Translations under genes and position numbers: made by a program
Notes under the pieces: generated by a model
What the model was told of the DNA's origin: nothing
What the model saw: only the letters and a program-made list of their open reading frames with translations
Databases searched by the model: none
Shown here: in pieces, positions 15,929 to 24,726 of the stretch
Position numbering within the stretch: position 1 is the stretch's first letter
Layout of the letters: every line of letters begins with the position of its first letter
Assembly (NCBI RefSeq): GCF_016899775.1
Contig: NZ_JACJJE010000028.1
Span: forward strand, 1-42,017
Reading direction: 5' to 3'
From: Pseudoflavonifractor capillosus
GTDB lineage: Bacteria > Bacillota > Clostridia > Oscillospirales > Oscillospiraceae
Length of the DNA: 42,017 nt

Positions 15929-17083
15929 TTATCCGGCCATGAGCATCTCTTCCAGAAGCCGGGAGAAAATCTTGGGAATTGTGAGCCGTTCCACCCCCTG
16001 GGCGGAGAGGATGGGGACGGCGTCCCGCACCTGGCCGTCCAGAGAGACCTCCATCTCTCCCACGGTCTGCCCCTGTTCCACCGGGGCGGCCAGATCCTGG
16101 GCCAGGGTGACCTTGGTGGAAATCTGCCCCTCCTGGCCCTTCCGGACCAGCAGGCGGCACTCCCGCGCCAGCTGGGGCTGGACCTGTCCCTGCTCGCCCA
16201 GCAGCACCGGGATGGGGGCCAGGGGGGAGTCCGGGTATACGCTGACCAGAGTGTAGGAGGCGAAGCCGTAGTCCAGCAGGGCCTTGGCGTCCTCAAAGCG
16301 GTCGGCGGAGGTGGGGGACTTCATCACCACGGCAATGAGCTCCATACCGTCCCGCTCCGCCGTGGCCGACATGCAGTAGAGGGCGGAGTCGGTGGAGCCG
16401 GTCTTCAGGCCGGTGGCCCCCTGATAGAAGCGGACCAGGCGATTGGTGTTGGTCAGCCCGAAGGCCCCGTTCCGGATGGAGTCCATCCAGATGGTGGTGT
16501 ACTCCCGGATACCGGGGTGATTGAGCACCAGCTCCCGGGACATGAGGGCGATGTCATGGGCAGAAGTCACATGGCCCTGGGCGGGCAGACCGGTGCAGTT
16601 GAGGAAGGTGGTGTCCCCCATTCCCAGCTCCTGAGCACGCCGGTTCATCTGCTCCACAAAGGCGGTCTCGCTCCCCGCCAGGTACTCCGCCATGGCCACG
16701 GCGGCGTCGTTGCCCGAGACCACAGTAATGCACTTCACCAGCTCCCCCACCGTCATCTGTTCCCCCTCTTTCAGGTAAACCTGGGAGCCGCCCATGCCAG
16801 CGGCATAGGCGGAGACGGTGACCACGTTCTCCTTGGCGATGCGGCCGCTGTCCAGGGCCTCGAAGATGAGCAGCAGGGTCATCACCTTGGTGACGCTGGC
16901 CGGTTCCAGTTTTTCGTGGGACGCCTTTTCGTAGAGTAGGGTCCCGGTCTCCTTTTCCATCAGCACCGCGGAGGCGGCGGAGAGGTCCAGGGCCGGCTGG
17001 GCCGCTTCCGCCGTCTCCCCGGCCGCCGCCGCGGGGCCGGTGAGCAGAGCCGCCGTCAGCAGCAGGGCACAAATTCGCTTCAT
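15929..17083 (-). CDS. dacF: D-alanyl-D-alanine carboxypeptidase (penicillin-binding protein)
   Basis: A secreted low-molecular-weight PBP of the S11 family that removes the terminal D-alanine of peptidoglycan stem peptides. The 384-residue product has a signal peptide (about 1-21, hydrophobic core followed by AAAAGE). All three active-site motifs are present: SVTK with Ser63 and Lys66, SGN at 123-125 and KTG at 227-229. The last 110 or so residues form the beta-rich C-terminal domain typical of PBP5/DacF, ending in a short helix that could lie on the membrane. Nearest relatives are DacF/DacB of Bacillota, and the exact symbol is a guess. It is transcribed away from the phage-like operon that begins 230 bp from its start codon. 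That proximity does not prove a link. Confidence 0.93.
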   Translation of the reverse strand: MKRICALLLTAALLTGPAAAAGETAEAAQPALDLSAASAVLMEKETGTLLYEKASHEKLEPASVTKVMTLLLIFEALDSGRIAKENVVTVSAYAAGMGGSQVYLKEGEQMTVGELVKCITVVSGNDAAVAMAEYLAGSETAFVEQMNRRAQELGMGDTTFLNCTGLPAQGHVTSAHDIALMSRELVLNHPGIREYTTIWMDSIRNGAFGLTNTNRLVRFYQGATGLKTGSTDSALYCMSATAERDGMELIAVVMKSPTSADRFEDAKALLDYGFASYTLVSVYPDSPLAPIPVLLGEQGQVQPQLARECRLLVRKGQEGQISTKVTLAQDLAAPVEQGQTVGEMEVSLDGQVRDAVPILSAQGVERLTIPKIFSRLLEEMLMAG

Positions 17084-17314
17084 GGAACAAACGCCTCCCG
17101 TTTCTTGGTCTTGTGGATTCAGGATGTGGAGGCGAAGAACCTTCTATACCCGGCGGGAGGCCGGTAAATTTTTGATTTCCGGCATCACACGCCCTTTACC
17201 ATAATCCAGGATGTGCGATTTTTTTGTAAAATTCCGCCGTGGCGGGAGAAAAATTTCTTATTGGGACGGAAACGTACAACTTTTCCCCTCTGCCCGCCCG
17301 GGGTGAGGAGGGAT
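17084..17314. other. Divergent intergenic region before the particle operon
   Basis: The 231-bp gap contains AT-rich DNA near 17217-17260 and a short CCGCC/GGCGG dyad, and must hold the starts of both divergent transcripts. I found no convincing -35/-10 pair for the phage-like operon. TTTACA with an 18-bp spacer and GATTAT on the minus strand is a weak candidate for dacF. Confidence 0.4.
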
Positions 17315-17617
17315 ATGGTGAAGAGAGACAAGAGGGCTCTGGACCGGGAGGCACTGCTGGAGCAGATGGGAAAGCTGGCCTGCGCCAAGGTCAATGACGC
17401 CGTCAAGCTGGCCTACCTTCCGGAGGAGGAGCGGGACGCCATCGGGCGGCTGGATCTGTCCGCCCTCACCGAGTTCCGGCGCAGCGGGGCGGGGACGGTG
17501 GAGATGAAATTCACCGACCGGATGCGGGCTTTGGAGCGGCTGCTGGAGCTGAGCGGACCCAGCGGGGAGGAGCAGCTGGAGCAGTTTTTGCAGAGAATGG
17601 AGGAGCCGGAGGCGTGA
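17315..17617 (+). CDS. Terminase small subunit-like protein
   Basis: A 100-residue, highly charged helical protein at the head of the particle operon. The ATG at 17315 is preceded by GGTGAGGAGG. The segment MKFTDRMRALERLLEL near 62-77 resembles the end of PBSX-type small terminase subunits, where a similar stretch precedes the C-terminus. It is shorter than the usual 150-200 residues and I cannot point to a helix-turn-helix, so DNA recognition by it is uncertain. Its position directly before, and 4-bp overlap with, the large subunit gene support the assignment. If correct it would select the DNA to be packaged. If the N-terminal DNA-binding domain is lost, packaging may be non-specific, as in PBSX. 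Confidence 0.62.
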   Translation: MVKRDKRALDREALLEQMGKLACAKVNDAVKLAYLPEEERDAIGRLDLSALTEFRRSGAGTVEMKFTDRMRALERLLELSGPSGEEQLEQFLQRMEEPEA

Positions 17618-18870
17618 GACCCCTGAAGTTTTCCAAAAAGCAGCGGCGGGTGCTCACCTGGTGGCGGCCCTCCTCCCCGGACAGCGGCTATGACGCCATC
17701 TTGTGCGAGGGGGCGGTACGCAGCGGCAAGACGTTATGCACCGGACTGTCCTTCTTCTGCTGGGCTATGACCTGCTTCGTTCAAAAGAGCTTCGCCCTGT
17801 GCGGCAAGTCCGTGCCGGCGGTGCGGCGGAATCTGTGGCAGGAGCTGCGGCCCATTCTGCGGGAGATGGGGTTTCAGATCCGGGAGCGGCTGTCCCAGAA
17901 CCGGATCGACATATCTCTGGGAAGGCGGCGCAATACCTTCTATCTGTTCGGCGGGCTGGATGAGCGGTCCGCCGCTCTGGTCCAGGGGATCACCCTGGCG
18001 GGGGCCCTGCTGGACGAGGCGGCGCTGATGCCCCGCTCCTTTGTGGAGCAGGTGTGCGCCCGGTGCTCAGTGGAGGGGAGCCGGCTGTGGTTCTCCTGCA
18101 ACCCGGAGAGCCCCGCCCACTGGTTCTATCAGGAGTGGGTCCAGAAGGCCCGGGAGAAAAACGTGCTGCGGCTGTCCTTCACCATGGAGGACAACCCCGG
18201 ACTGTCCCGGGAGACCATCCGGCGGTACGAGGCCATGTTTCAGGGGGCCTTCTACCGCCGGTTTATTCTGGGGGAGTGGGCCCAGGCGGAGGGTCTCATC
18301 TACGACTTCTTCGGGCCGGAGCTGGTGCGGGAGGCGCCGGAGGGGCTGGGCGGGCCCTGGTACATCTCCTGTGACTACGGGACGGTGAACCCCACCTCCA
18401 TGGGCCTTTGGGGCAGAAAAGGCGGAGTTTGGTACCGGGCGGCGGAGTTTTACTACGACTCCCGGAGGGAGCGGCGGCAGAAGACAGACGGTGAGTACGC
18501 CCAGGACCTGGCCGCGCTGGCGGGCGGACGGAAGATCCAGGGCGTGGTGGTGGACCCCTCCGCCGCCAGCTTTCTGGAGCTGCTCCGGCGGCAGGGGTGG
18601 CCGGTGGTTCGGGCCAAAAACGACGTGCTCTCCGGCATCCGCACCACGGCGGAGCTGCTGCGGGCGGGGAAAATCGTCATCTGCGCCCCCTGTCGGGACG
18701 CCATCCGGGAGTTCGGGCTGTACTGCTGGGACACCTCCGGCACCGGCGGCGACCGGGTGGTCAAATCCAATGACCACGCTATGGACGATATCCGTTACTT
18801 TGCCGCCACGGTGGCGGCAAAGAATGGCGGAAGTTTCTTTGCCGGAAGTGTAGAGCGGGCTTCCATTTAA
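17614..18870 (+). CDS. Phage terminase large subunit (PBSX-type)
   Basis: The DNA-packaging motor, with an N-terminal ATPase and a C-terminal RNase H-like nuclease. It is 418 residues from a GTG start that overlaps the upstream stop as GTGA. Walker A is GAVRSGKT at 33-40, Walker B is ALLDEA at 131-136, and the coupling motif SCNPE follows at 161-165. The nuclease acidic residues are visible: Asp254 in SCDYGTVNP, Asp314 in VVVDPSA and Asp391/392 in HAMDDIRYF. All catalytic residues appear intact, which argues that the enzyme still works and that the particle, if made, packages DNA. The family is the PBSX/phage terminase group seen in Clostridia prophages. Confidence 0.95.
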   Translation: MRPLKFSKKQRRVLTWWRPSSPDSGYDAILCEGAVRSGKTLCTGLSFFCWAMTCFVQKSFALCGKSVPAVRRNLWQELRPILREMGFQIRERLSQNRIDISLGRRRNTFYLFGGLDERSAALVQGITLAGALLDEAALMPRSFVEQVCARCSVEGSRLWFSCNPESPAHWFYQEWVQKAREKNVLRLSFTMEDNPGLSRETIRRYEAMFQGAFYRRFILGEWAQAEGLIYDFFGPELVREAPEGLGGPWYISCDYGTVNPTSMGLWGRKGGVWYRAAEFYYDSRRERRQKTDGEYAQDLAALAGGRKIQGVVVDPSAASFLELLRRQGWPVVRAKNDVLSGIRTTAELLRAGKIVICAPCRDAIREFGLYCWDTSGTGGDRVVKSNDHAMDDIRYFAATVAAKNGGSFFAGSVERASI

Positions 18871-18900
18871 CGAAGATCCGGGAGAGGGAGGAAATTTGAT

Positions 18901-20043
18901 GTGAAGTGGTTTGCAAAGAAAAAACCGGCGGCCAGGGCACCCCAGGTCCAGCTGCGGGACGTGGAGCACCACCCCTTTGGGATGCTGGACCGGTACGTCC
19001 CCCTGCGCCGGGGGGAGCTGGACCTGTACCGCTCCATCCGGGAGGCGGTGCCCATTGTGGACGCCGCCCTTTTGAAGCTGGTGCGGCTGTGCGGGGGCGT
19101 CATTGTCCGATGCCCGGACCCGGAGGGCCAGAGGGGGCTGGAGCAGTTTTTGGCCCAGGTGGACACCGGGCGGGGCCAGAGGGGCATCCAGTCCTTTCTG
19201 GACCAGTATCTGGACTCCATGTTCACCTGCGGCCAGGGGGTGGGAGAGATCGTCCTCTCCCCCGGCGGGCAAGACATTGCCGCCCTGCTGTGCGCCGATC
19301 CGGGGCAGGTGGAGATCAAGGAGGGGGACACGCCCCTGGACTTCTGGCTGTGCATCCGGGACGGGAGCGGGCAGCTGGAGGAGCTGCCCTGGCAGGAGCT
19401 GCTGCTGTTCACCCCCTTTCAGCCGGGAACGGACAGCCCCTACGGGGTGTCCCTGCTGCGGTCCATGCCCTTTTTGAGCGGAATCCTCCTGAAAATCTAT
19501 CAGGCCGTCGGCCAGAACTGGGAGCGGGTGGGCAACCTGCGCTTCGCCGTGGTGTGCAAGCCCGGCGAGGGGGACGGCCTGTCCGCCCAGGAGCGTGGGG
19601 AGATGGTGGCCAGCGAGTGGTCCGCCGCCATGCGCTCCACCCGCCAGGGGGCGGTGCGGGACTTTGTGGCGGTGGGCGACGTGGACATCAAGGTCATCGG
19701 TGCGGACAACCAGGTGCTGGACAGCGAGGTGCCGGTGCGGCAGATTCTGGAGCAGCTCATCGCCCGGACGGGGATTCCGCCCTTTCTGCTGGGGCTGTCC
19801 TGGTCCTCCACCGAACGCATGAGCGCCCAGCAGGCCGACCTGCTCACCAGTGAGATCACCGCCATCCGCCGGGGGGTGGAGCCGGTGGTTCGGAGGGTGT
19901 GCCAGCTGTGGCTGCGCCTCCACGGGATCGCCGGGCCGGTGGAGGTGGACTGGGAGGACATCAACTTGCAGGATCTGGTGGAGGAGGCCAAGGCCGGGCT
20001 CTATCAGGCCCAGACGGAACAGATCAGGAGGGAGACAACGTGA
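18901..20043 (+). CDS. Phage portal protein
   Basis: A 380-residue portal that would form the dodecameric gate at one capsid vertex, through which DNA enters and to which the tail attaches. The start is a GTG at 18901 with GGGAGAGGGAGGAAA upstream; the ATG two bases earlier is out of frame and closes at once. The recognisable part is the C-terminal half: the segment around QILEQLIARTGIPPFLLG and the following helix ERMSAQQADLLTSEI match the stem and clip region of portals of this type. It lies between terminase and protease, the standard place. No frameshift or internal stop is visible. Confidence 0.88.
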   Translation: MKWFAKKKPAARAPQVQLRDVEHHPFGMLDRYVPLRRGELDLYRSIREAVPIVDAALLKLVRLCGGVIVRCPDPEGQRGLEQFLAQVDTGRGQRGIQSFLDQYLDSMFTCGQGVGEIVLSPGGQDIAALLCADPGQVEIKEGDTPLDFWLCIRDGSGQLEELPWQELLLFTPFQPGTDSPYGVSLLRSMPFLSGILLKIYQAVGQNWERVGNLRFAVVCKPGEGDGLSAQERGEMVASEWSAAMRSTRQGAVRDFVAVGDVDIKVIGADNQVLDSEVPVRQILEQLIARTGIPPFLLGLSWSSTERMSAQQADLLTSEITAIRRGVEPVVRRVCQLWLRLHGIAGPVEVDWEDINLQDLVEEAKAGLYQAQTEQIRRETT

Positions 20044-20975
20044 AGATCATCAAAACATCCCAGGAGCCCCAGGCGGTCCTTCAGCCGGGGCACCTGGAGG
20101 ACATCAACCGCCTCAGCCGCACGCCTCTGACGGAGGCGGAGGTGTACGCCTTCTCGGTGCGCCTGTGCGACAACGAGGTGGACCGGGACGGGGAGCGCTT
20201 TGCCCCCAAGACCCTGGAACAGCTGGCCCCCCTGTTTGTGGGCAAGAGCGGCATCTTTGACCACAACTGGAGCGCCCAGGGCCAGGCGGCCCGGCTCTAC
20301 CGCACCCAGGTGATGGCGGAGCCCGGGCGGCTCACCCAGGCGGGGGACCCCTACTGCTGGCTGAAGGGGTACGCCTATATGGTGCGCACCCCGGACAACC
20401 AGAGCCTCATCGCCGAAATCGAGGGGGGTATCAAAAAGGAGGTCAGCGTGGCCTGCTCGGTGGAGAAGGCGGTGTGCTCCATCTGCGGCGCGCCCCGGGG
20501 AGAGAGCTGCGGCCACAAGCCCGGGGAGGTGTACGACGGGAAGCTGTGCTACATCAGCCTGGAGGAGGCCAGCGACGCCTACGAGTTCTCCTTCGTGGCG
20601 GTGCCCGCCCAGCCCCGGGCCGGGGTGGTCAAGGGATTTTCCGGACGCCGGGAGGCGGCCTGCCTGAAGGAGCTGGTCCAGGGGAATGCCGGATGCGCCC
20701 GGGAGCTGGAGACGCTGGAGCACGAGGCGGCTCTGGGCCGGAAGTGGATCTCCTCCCTCCGCGCCGATGTGGTGCGGCTGGGGGGGCTGGCCGACCCCAA
20801 GTTGGACTTGGCGGTGCTGAAAGCCATCGCCGAAAAGCTGGAGGAGGGGGAGCTCCAGGAGCTGAAGCAGGCCTATGAGGCCCGGGCCCAGGAGCGGTAC
20901 CCTCTGACGGTGCAGCTAGGGTACGGAAAGGAGCCGGAGCGGCGCCCCGAGGAGGACAGGGCGTTCTTGATTTGA
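20040..20975 (+). CDS. Prohead maturation protease, possibly fused to scaffold, with a Cys-rich insert
   Basis: A 311-residue protein whose GTG start overlaps the portal stop by 4 bp. Residues 30-140 look like the S78/U35 prohead protease fold: FSVRLCDNEVDRDGERF, then FDHNW with candidate catalytic His75, and KKEVSVACSV with candidate Ser136. An unusual insert follows, with Cys146, Cys149, Cys157 and His159 spaced like a zinc knuckle. The last 110 residues are helical and charged, in keeping with an attached scaffolding domain that is later digested. It would shape and then mature the capsid shell. The catalytic residues are assigned by pattern only. Confidence 0.75.
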   Translation: MKIIKTSQEPQAVLQPGHLEDINRLSRTPLTEAEVYAFSVRLCDNEVDRDGERFAPKTLEQLAPLFVGKSGIFDHNWSAQGQAARLYRTQVMAEPGRLTQAGDPYCWLKGYAYMVRTPDNQSLIAEIEGGIKKEVSVACSVEKAVCSICGAPRGESCGHKPGEVYDGKLCYISLEEASDAYEFSFVAVPAQPRAGVVKGFSGRREAACLKELVQGNAGCARELETLEHEAALGRKWISSLRADVVRLGGLADPKLDLAVLKAIAEKLEEGELQELKQAYEARAQERYPLTVQLGYGKEPERRPEEDRAFLI

Positions 20976-21029
20976 CCGGCAGTTCGGGTTTGATTCTGAA
21001 TCTTTGAAAAAACAAAGGAGGAACACGCA

Positions 21030-21374
21030 GTGAGTAAGGTTTCGTTTGAGGACATCGGGGCAGTTATCGCCACCTTTGCCGCCCAGGACGGCGTAAAGCC
21101 CGGCCAGATGGTGAAGATCACCGCCAACGGCGAGGTGGGGGCGTGCAGCGCCAACGACGCCTTTGCCGGGCAGGCCCAGTCTGTCCGGGGCGGCTTTGCC
21201 GGGGTGCAGGTGAAGGGCTTTCTGACTCTGCCCACTACCGGCAGCGTGGCACTGGGCCGGGTCAGTCTGGCGGCCGACGGCACCGGCGGTGTGCAGACGG
21301 CCTCCACCGGCGGCGTGCCCGCCCTGGTGGTCAGTGTGGACGCTGCGGCCAAGACCGCCGTGGTCTGTCTGTAA
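21030..21374 (+). CDS. Small head protein, DUF2190-like (decoration or capsid stabiliser)
   Basis: A 114-residue, Gly/Ala/Val-rich beta protein between protease and capsid genes. It starts at a GTG with GGAGGAACACG upstream. The composition and the pattern of alternating short strands (GQMVKITANGEV, GFLTLPTTGSVALG, ALVVSV) match small capsid-decorating proteins such as DUF2190 members, which clamp capsid subunits after expansion. No catalytic motif is seen. The assignment depends mainly on position and fold impression. Confidence 0.65.
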   Translation: MSKVSFEDIGAVIATFAAQDGVKPGQMVKITANGEVGACSANDAFAGQAQSVRGGFAGVQVKGFLTLPTTGSVALGRVSLAADGTGGVQTASTGGVPALVVSVDAAAKTAVVCL

Positions 21375-21393
21375 GAAAAAGGAGGTTTTTGCT

Positions 21394-22425
21394 ATGGCGA
21401 ATCAGTTTGACACCATCCGCCTGGAGAAAGGGATGTACCAGGAGGCGGGCCGCTCCTTTACCCAGGTGCTGGAGCGGCTGGACCCCTCGGAGCAGTACAA
21501 GGGCACCCGTTTGGAGGGGCTGGACGCCTTCCAGCGGCAGCTCAAGCGCTTTGACATCAAGGTGAAGGGGGCGGGCTCCGACCCGGTGGAGAAGTTCTTC
21601 CGCACCGCCGATTCGGCGGTGCTCTTCCCCGAGTACATCGCCCGGTCCGTGCGCCAGGGCATGGAGGAGGCCAACCTGCTCCCCGCCATCACCGCCGCCA
21701 CCACCCGCTTTGAGGGGATGGACTACCGCTCCATCACCGCCGAGGCCGGGGGCGGCGAGAAGGAGCTGAAGGCGGTGGATGAGGGGGCGGCCATCCCCGC
21801 CACCACCATCAAGGTCCAGGCCAACCTGGTGAAGCTCCACAAGCGGGGGCGCATGCTGGTGGCCTCCTATGAGGCGGTGCGGTACCAGAAGCTGGACCTG
21901 TTCTCCGTCACCCTGCGGCAGATCGGCGCACACATCGCCCGGATGCTGCTCTCCGACGGTGTGGACGTGCTGATGAACGGGGACGGCAACGACAACGAGG
22001 CGGAAGCGGACGAGACCACCGCCGCCTCCACCCTCACCTATGACGATTTGGTGACCTTCTGGGGCAAATTTGATCCCTATGAGATGAACACTCTGCTGGT
22101 GAGCCCCGACGTGATGCTGAAGATGCTCAAGCTCACCGAATTCAAGGACCCCCTCACCGGGCTGAACTTCCAGGGCACCGGCAAGCTGACCACCCCCCTG
22201 GGGGCCACCCTGCTGCGCACCTCGGCGGTGCCCGCCGACACCATCATCGGCCTGGACCACCGGTACGCCCTGGAGCTGGTTCAGGGCAGCGACGTGATGG
22301 TGGAGTACGACAAGCTCATCGACCGGCAGCTGGAGCGGGCGGCCATCACCACCCTGTGCGGCTTTGCCAAGCTGTTCCCCGACGCCTCCCGGGTGCTGAA
22401 GGTCAAGGCGGCGGAAGAGGACTGA
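21394..22425 (+). CDS. Major capsid protein
   Basis: A 343-residue protein of the HK97-fold class as used by PBSX-like phages. It starts with an ATG 7 bp after a strong AAAAAGGAGG. The N-terminal 90 or so residues are helical and charged and could be a delta-domain-like scaffold arm. From about 95 onward come the spine-helix region and the E-loop-like strand (TIKVQANLVKLHKRGRMLVA), then the long A-domain with TLLVSPDVMLKMLKL. It is intact and in the expected place between the decoration protein and the connectors. Its presence separates this cluster from headless R-type tailocins. Confidence 0.88.
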   Translation: MANQFDTIRLEKGMYQEAGRSFTQVLERLDPSEQYKGTRLEGLDAFQRQLKRFDIKVKGAGSDPVEKFFRTADSAVLFPEYIARSVRQGMEEANLLPAITAATTRFEGMDYRSITAEAGGGEKELKAVDEGAAIPATTIKVQANLVKLHKRGRMLVASYEAVRYQKLDLFSVTLRQIGAHIARMLLSDGVDVLMNGDGNDNEAEADETTAASTLTYDDLVTFWGKFDPYEMNTLLVSPDVMLKMLKLTEFKDPLTGLNFQGTGKLTTPLGATLLRTSAVPADTIIGLDHRYALELVQGSDVMVEYDKLIDRQLERAAITTLCGFAKLFPDASRVLKVKAAEED

Positions 22426-22427
22426 CG

Positions 22428-22778
22428 ATGACGGAGAAGGTTCTGAAGCTGCTGGCCGCCATGGGGGCGGACACCAGCCAGGAGGAGCTGCTCACCCCCC
22501 TGTGTCAGGCGGTGCAGGACTCCCTCGCCCGGCGGCTGAGGCCGGGGGTGACGGCGGAGGACTGTGAGAGCGCCTTTGTCACCGCCGCGGCCTGGATGGT
22601 GCTGGCGGGGCTGCGCACCGGGGACGGCGGGGAGGGCGTCACCGCCTTTACCGCCGGGGATGTGACCATCCGCCGGGAGGGAGGCCGGGAGACGGCCTCC
22701 CTCCTGGAGCAGGCGGAGCGGCTGATGGCCCCCTATGTGGTGGACGGCGGCTTCTTTGTCCAGGGGGTGAGGGGATGA
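22428..22778 (+). CDS. Head-tail connector (gp6-like)
   Basis: A 116-residue mostly helical protein starting 2 bp after the capsid stop. Its size, acidic helical N-terminal half and position suit the first adaptor ring that binds under the portal (HK97 gp6 or SPP1 gp15 type). I see no diagnostic motif, so this is a positional call. It overlaps the next gene by 4 bp (ATGA). Confidence 0.6.
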   Translation: MTEKVLKLLAAMGADTSQEELLTPLCQAVQDSLARRLRPGVTAEDCESAFVTAAAWMVLAGLRTGDGGEGVTAFTAGDVTIRREGGRETASLLEQAERLMAPYVVDGGFFVQGVRG

Positions 22779-23110
22779 TGGATCGGGAGTGGTCCGCCCT
22801 GCTGGAGCGGTACGGCCAGAGGGTGGTGCTGCACCAGGGGGAGCAGGAGACCGCCGGGAGGGCGTTTTTGCAGCCCATCCGGGAGACTGGGCAGGAGCAG
22901 CAGGTCCCCAGCCCTCTGGGATTCCGCCGGGAGGACCGGTTTTTATATCTGGGGGCTCCGGACTGTCCCCTGGGACAGGAGGACTGGGTGGAGTGGAACG
23001 GCGGCGCCTATGAGGTGTGGTCCACCCACCCGGTCCATGTGGGGCAGACCGTTTTGTACACCTGGGCGGTGCTCCGGCCCAGGGATCTGGAGGCGGAGGC
23101 GGCACTATGA
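22775..23110 (+). CDS. Head-closure protein
   Basis: A 111-residue beta-rich protein with several Trp and Tyr residues, as in stopper proteins (SPP1 gp16 / XkdH type) that seal the portal channel after packaging. It begins at ATG 22775 or 22778 inside the end of the previous gene and ends in a 4-bp overlap with the next. The call rests on order and size; WVEWNGGAYEVWSTHPVHVGQT has the look of the family. Confidence 0.6.
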   Translation: MMDREWSALLERYGQRVVLHQGEQETAGRAFLQPIRETGQEQQVPSPLGFRREDRFLYLGAPDCPLGQEDWVEWNGGAYEVWSTHPVHVGQTVLYTWAVLRPRDLEAEAAL

Positions 23111-23610
23111 GCGATGGACTGGACAAGATCCGGGAGCGGATGGCGGACTATTTGAATGCCCAAGGCGTGACCGCGGTCACCGCTTGGCCAGCGGAGGAGC
23201 GCCTGCGGCGGGAGGGAGCGGTGGCGGCGGTCACCCTGAGAGCCTGTCAGGCTGGACCGGCCGGTTTTCAGTCCTACCTGGGGGAGCAATACAACCAGGA
23301 GACGGAACAGTGGGAGGAGATCTATGGCCGGAAGGTTCAGCTGACCTTCGGCCTGGACCTGTACGCCCTGCCCCAGGCTGGGGAGGCGGCCCTTCAGACC
23401 GCGCTGGATATTCTGGCCCAGGCCTGCGCCGGAGCGGGGCCGGAGGGGCTTACCATCCAGGAGTTTTCCAGCGGAGAGACCGCCTATGACGGGGACAGCC
23501 GCCTGCTGCGCAAGCCGGCCCAGGCGGTGTGCACCGCCTATCTGTACGCCATTACGGAGGCGGACGGCACATTCCTGGACTTTGAGATCAGAGGGGAGAG
23601 GATTCCATGA
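23107..23610 (+). CDS. Tail terminator/completion protein
   Basis: A 167-residue alpha/beta protein that would cap the finished tail and join it to the head (XkdJ or gpU-like). The ATG at 23107 overlaps the stop of the head-closure gene by 4 bp. Its length, the strand-rich middle (RKVQLTFGLDLYALP) and its place right before the sheath gene support this. Its own stop overlaps the sheath start (ATGA). No single motif proves the role. Confidence 0.6.
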   Translation: MSDGLDKIRERMADYLNAQGVTAVTAWPAEERLRREGAVAAVTLRACQAGPAGFQSYLGEQYNQETEQWEEIYGRKVQLTFGLDLYALPQAGEAALQTALDILAQACAGAGPEGLTIQEFSSGETAYDGDSRLLRKPAQAVCTAYLYAITEADGTFLDFEIRGERIP

Positions 23611-24665
23611 GCATTACCACACACGAGCGCCCGGGGGTGTACTCCTCCTACGGCGCATCATCCCTGATCCGCGGAAGCGGCGGGAGAAAGACCGTGGGAC
23701 TGGTGGCGGTAAACACCAAGGCCACCGCCAAGACGGTCTACACCATCACCAGCTATGAGGAGGCAGTGACCACCTTCGGCAGCGCCGGCGGCCAGGACAT
23801 GGCCGAGTTGATCCGGGTGATCCTCCTCAACGGTGCTGCTGCGGTGGCGGCGGTCCCCATCGCCGCCAGCACCGACTATGAGGCCGGGTTTGCGGTTCTG
23901 GAGGGGCAGGAGAACGTGAGCGTGGTGGTGTGCGACAGCACCACCCAGACCGACCAGCAGGATCTGCGGGACAGCGTGGCCGCCGCATCCGCCGCCCGGC
24001 GGGAGCGGATTGCCGTAGTGGGCGGAGCGGCCAGCGAGACGGTGACCAACCTCATTTCCAGGGCCGCCGCTTTAAACAGCGAGCGGGTGGTTCTGGTGGC
24101 CCCCGGCGGAACTGATGAGGATGGGACCGCACTGTCCGGTCTCACCGCCGCAGCGGCGGTGGCTGGGGCCATTGCCTCCCAGAGCGACCCGGCCCTGCCC
24201 TTGAGCGGGGCGGAGCTGACGGGCCTGCACGGCCTCTCCCAGCAGTATAACGACAACGACATCGACCTGCTGGTGCGGGGCGGAGTCACCCCCCTGGAGA
24301 GCGTGGCGGGAGTGGTCTCCGTGGTCCGGGGCATCACTACCCGCACCACCACCGGGGAGTCGCCGGACACCACCTGGCGGGAGCTGACCACCATTTTGAT
24401 CGTGGACGATGTGATCCCCTCTATCCGGGAGAGCCTGCGGGCCAAGTTCCGCCGGGCCAAAAATACCGAGCAGAGCCGGGGGGCCATCCGCTCCCAGGTG
24501 ATTCTGGAGCTGGAGAGCAAGCTGAGCCGGGAGATCATCACCGGCTATGAACACGTGACTGTGTCAGCGGACACGGAGAACCCCACGGTGTGTCTGGTGG
24601 AGTTCTCCTTCACCGTGGCCCACGGCCTCAACCAGATCTGGCTGACGGCCAGCATTACCATTTAA
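23607..24665 (+). CDS. Contractile tail sheath protein
   Basis: The subunit of the outer contractile tube, 352 residues. The N-terminus (ERPGVYSSYGASS, then RGSGGRKTVGLVAV) and the C-terminal block (SREIITGYEHVTVS, CLVEFSFTVAHGLNQIWLTASI) match the sheath family that includes PBSX XkdK. It is shorter than XkdK (about 466 residues as I recall), so a peripheral domain seems absent. Its presence shows that the tail is of the contractile, myovirus-like type. It is followed by a GC-rich hairpin and then by the tube gene on a rare TTG start, which could set the sheath-to-tube ratio. Confidence 0.92.
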   Translation: MSITTHERPGVYSSYGASSLIRGSGGRKTVGLVAVNTKATAKTVYTITSYEEAVTTFGSAGGQDMAELIRVILLNGAAAVAAVPIAASTDYEAGFAVLEGQENVSVVVCDSTTQTDQQDLRDSVAAASAARRERIAVVGGAASETVTNLISRAAALNSERVVLVAPGGTDEDGTALSGLTAAAAVAGAIASQSDPALPLSGAELTGLHGLSQQYNDNDIDLLVRGGVTPLESVAGVVSVVRGITTRTTTGESPDTTWRELTTILIVDDVIPSIRESLRAKFRRAKNTEQSRGAIRSQVILELESKLSREIITGYEHVTVSADTENPTVCLVEFSFTVAHGLNQIWLTASITI

Positions 24666-24669
24666 ACCT

Positions 24670-24700
24670 GGGCCGCCCGCGAACAGAAGCGGGCGGCCCC
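24670..24700 (+). terminator. Hairpin between sheath and tube genes
   Basis: A perfect 11-bp stem GGGCCGCCCGC / GCGGGCGGCCC with an 8-nt loop lies right after the sheath stop. There is no T run, so full termination is unlikely. Processing, message stabilisation or partial attenuation are options. Confidence 0.6.
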
Positions 24701-24726
24701 CATTCAAATAAAGGAGGGAGCAACCC

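Noticed and set aside
15929-17083. The carboxypeptidase as the lysis gene of the particle
   Set aside because: It is a standard secreted PBP with a signal peptide, is transcribed away from the operon and trims stem peptides instead of lysing cells.
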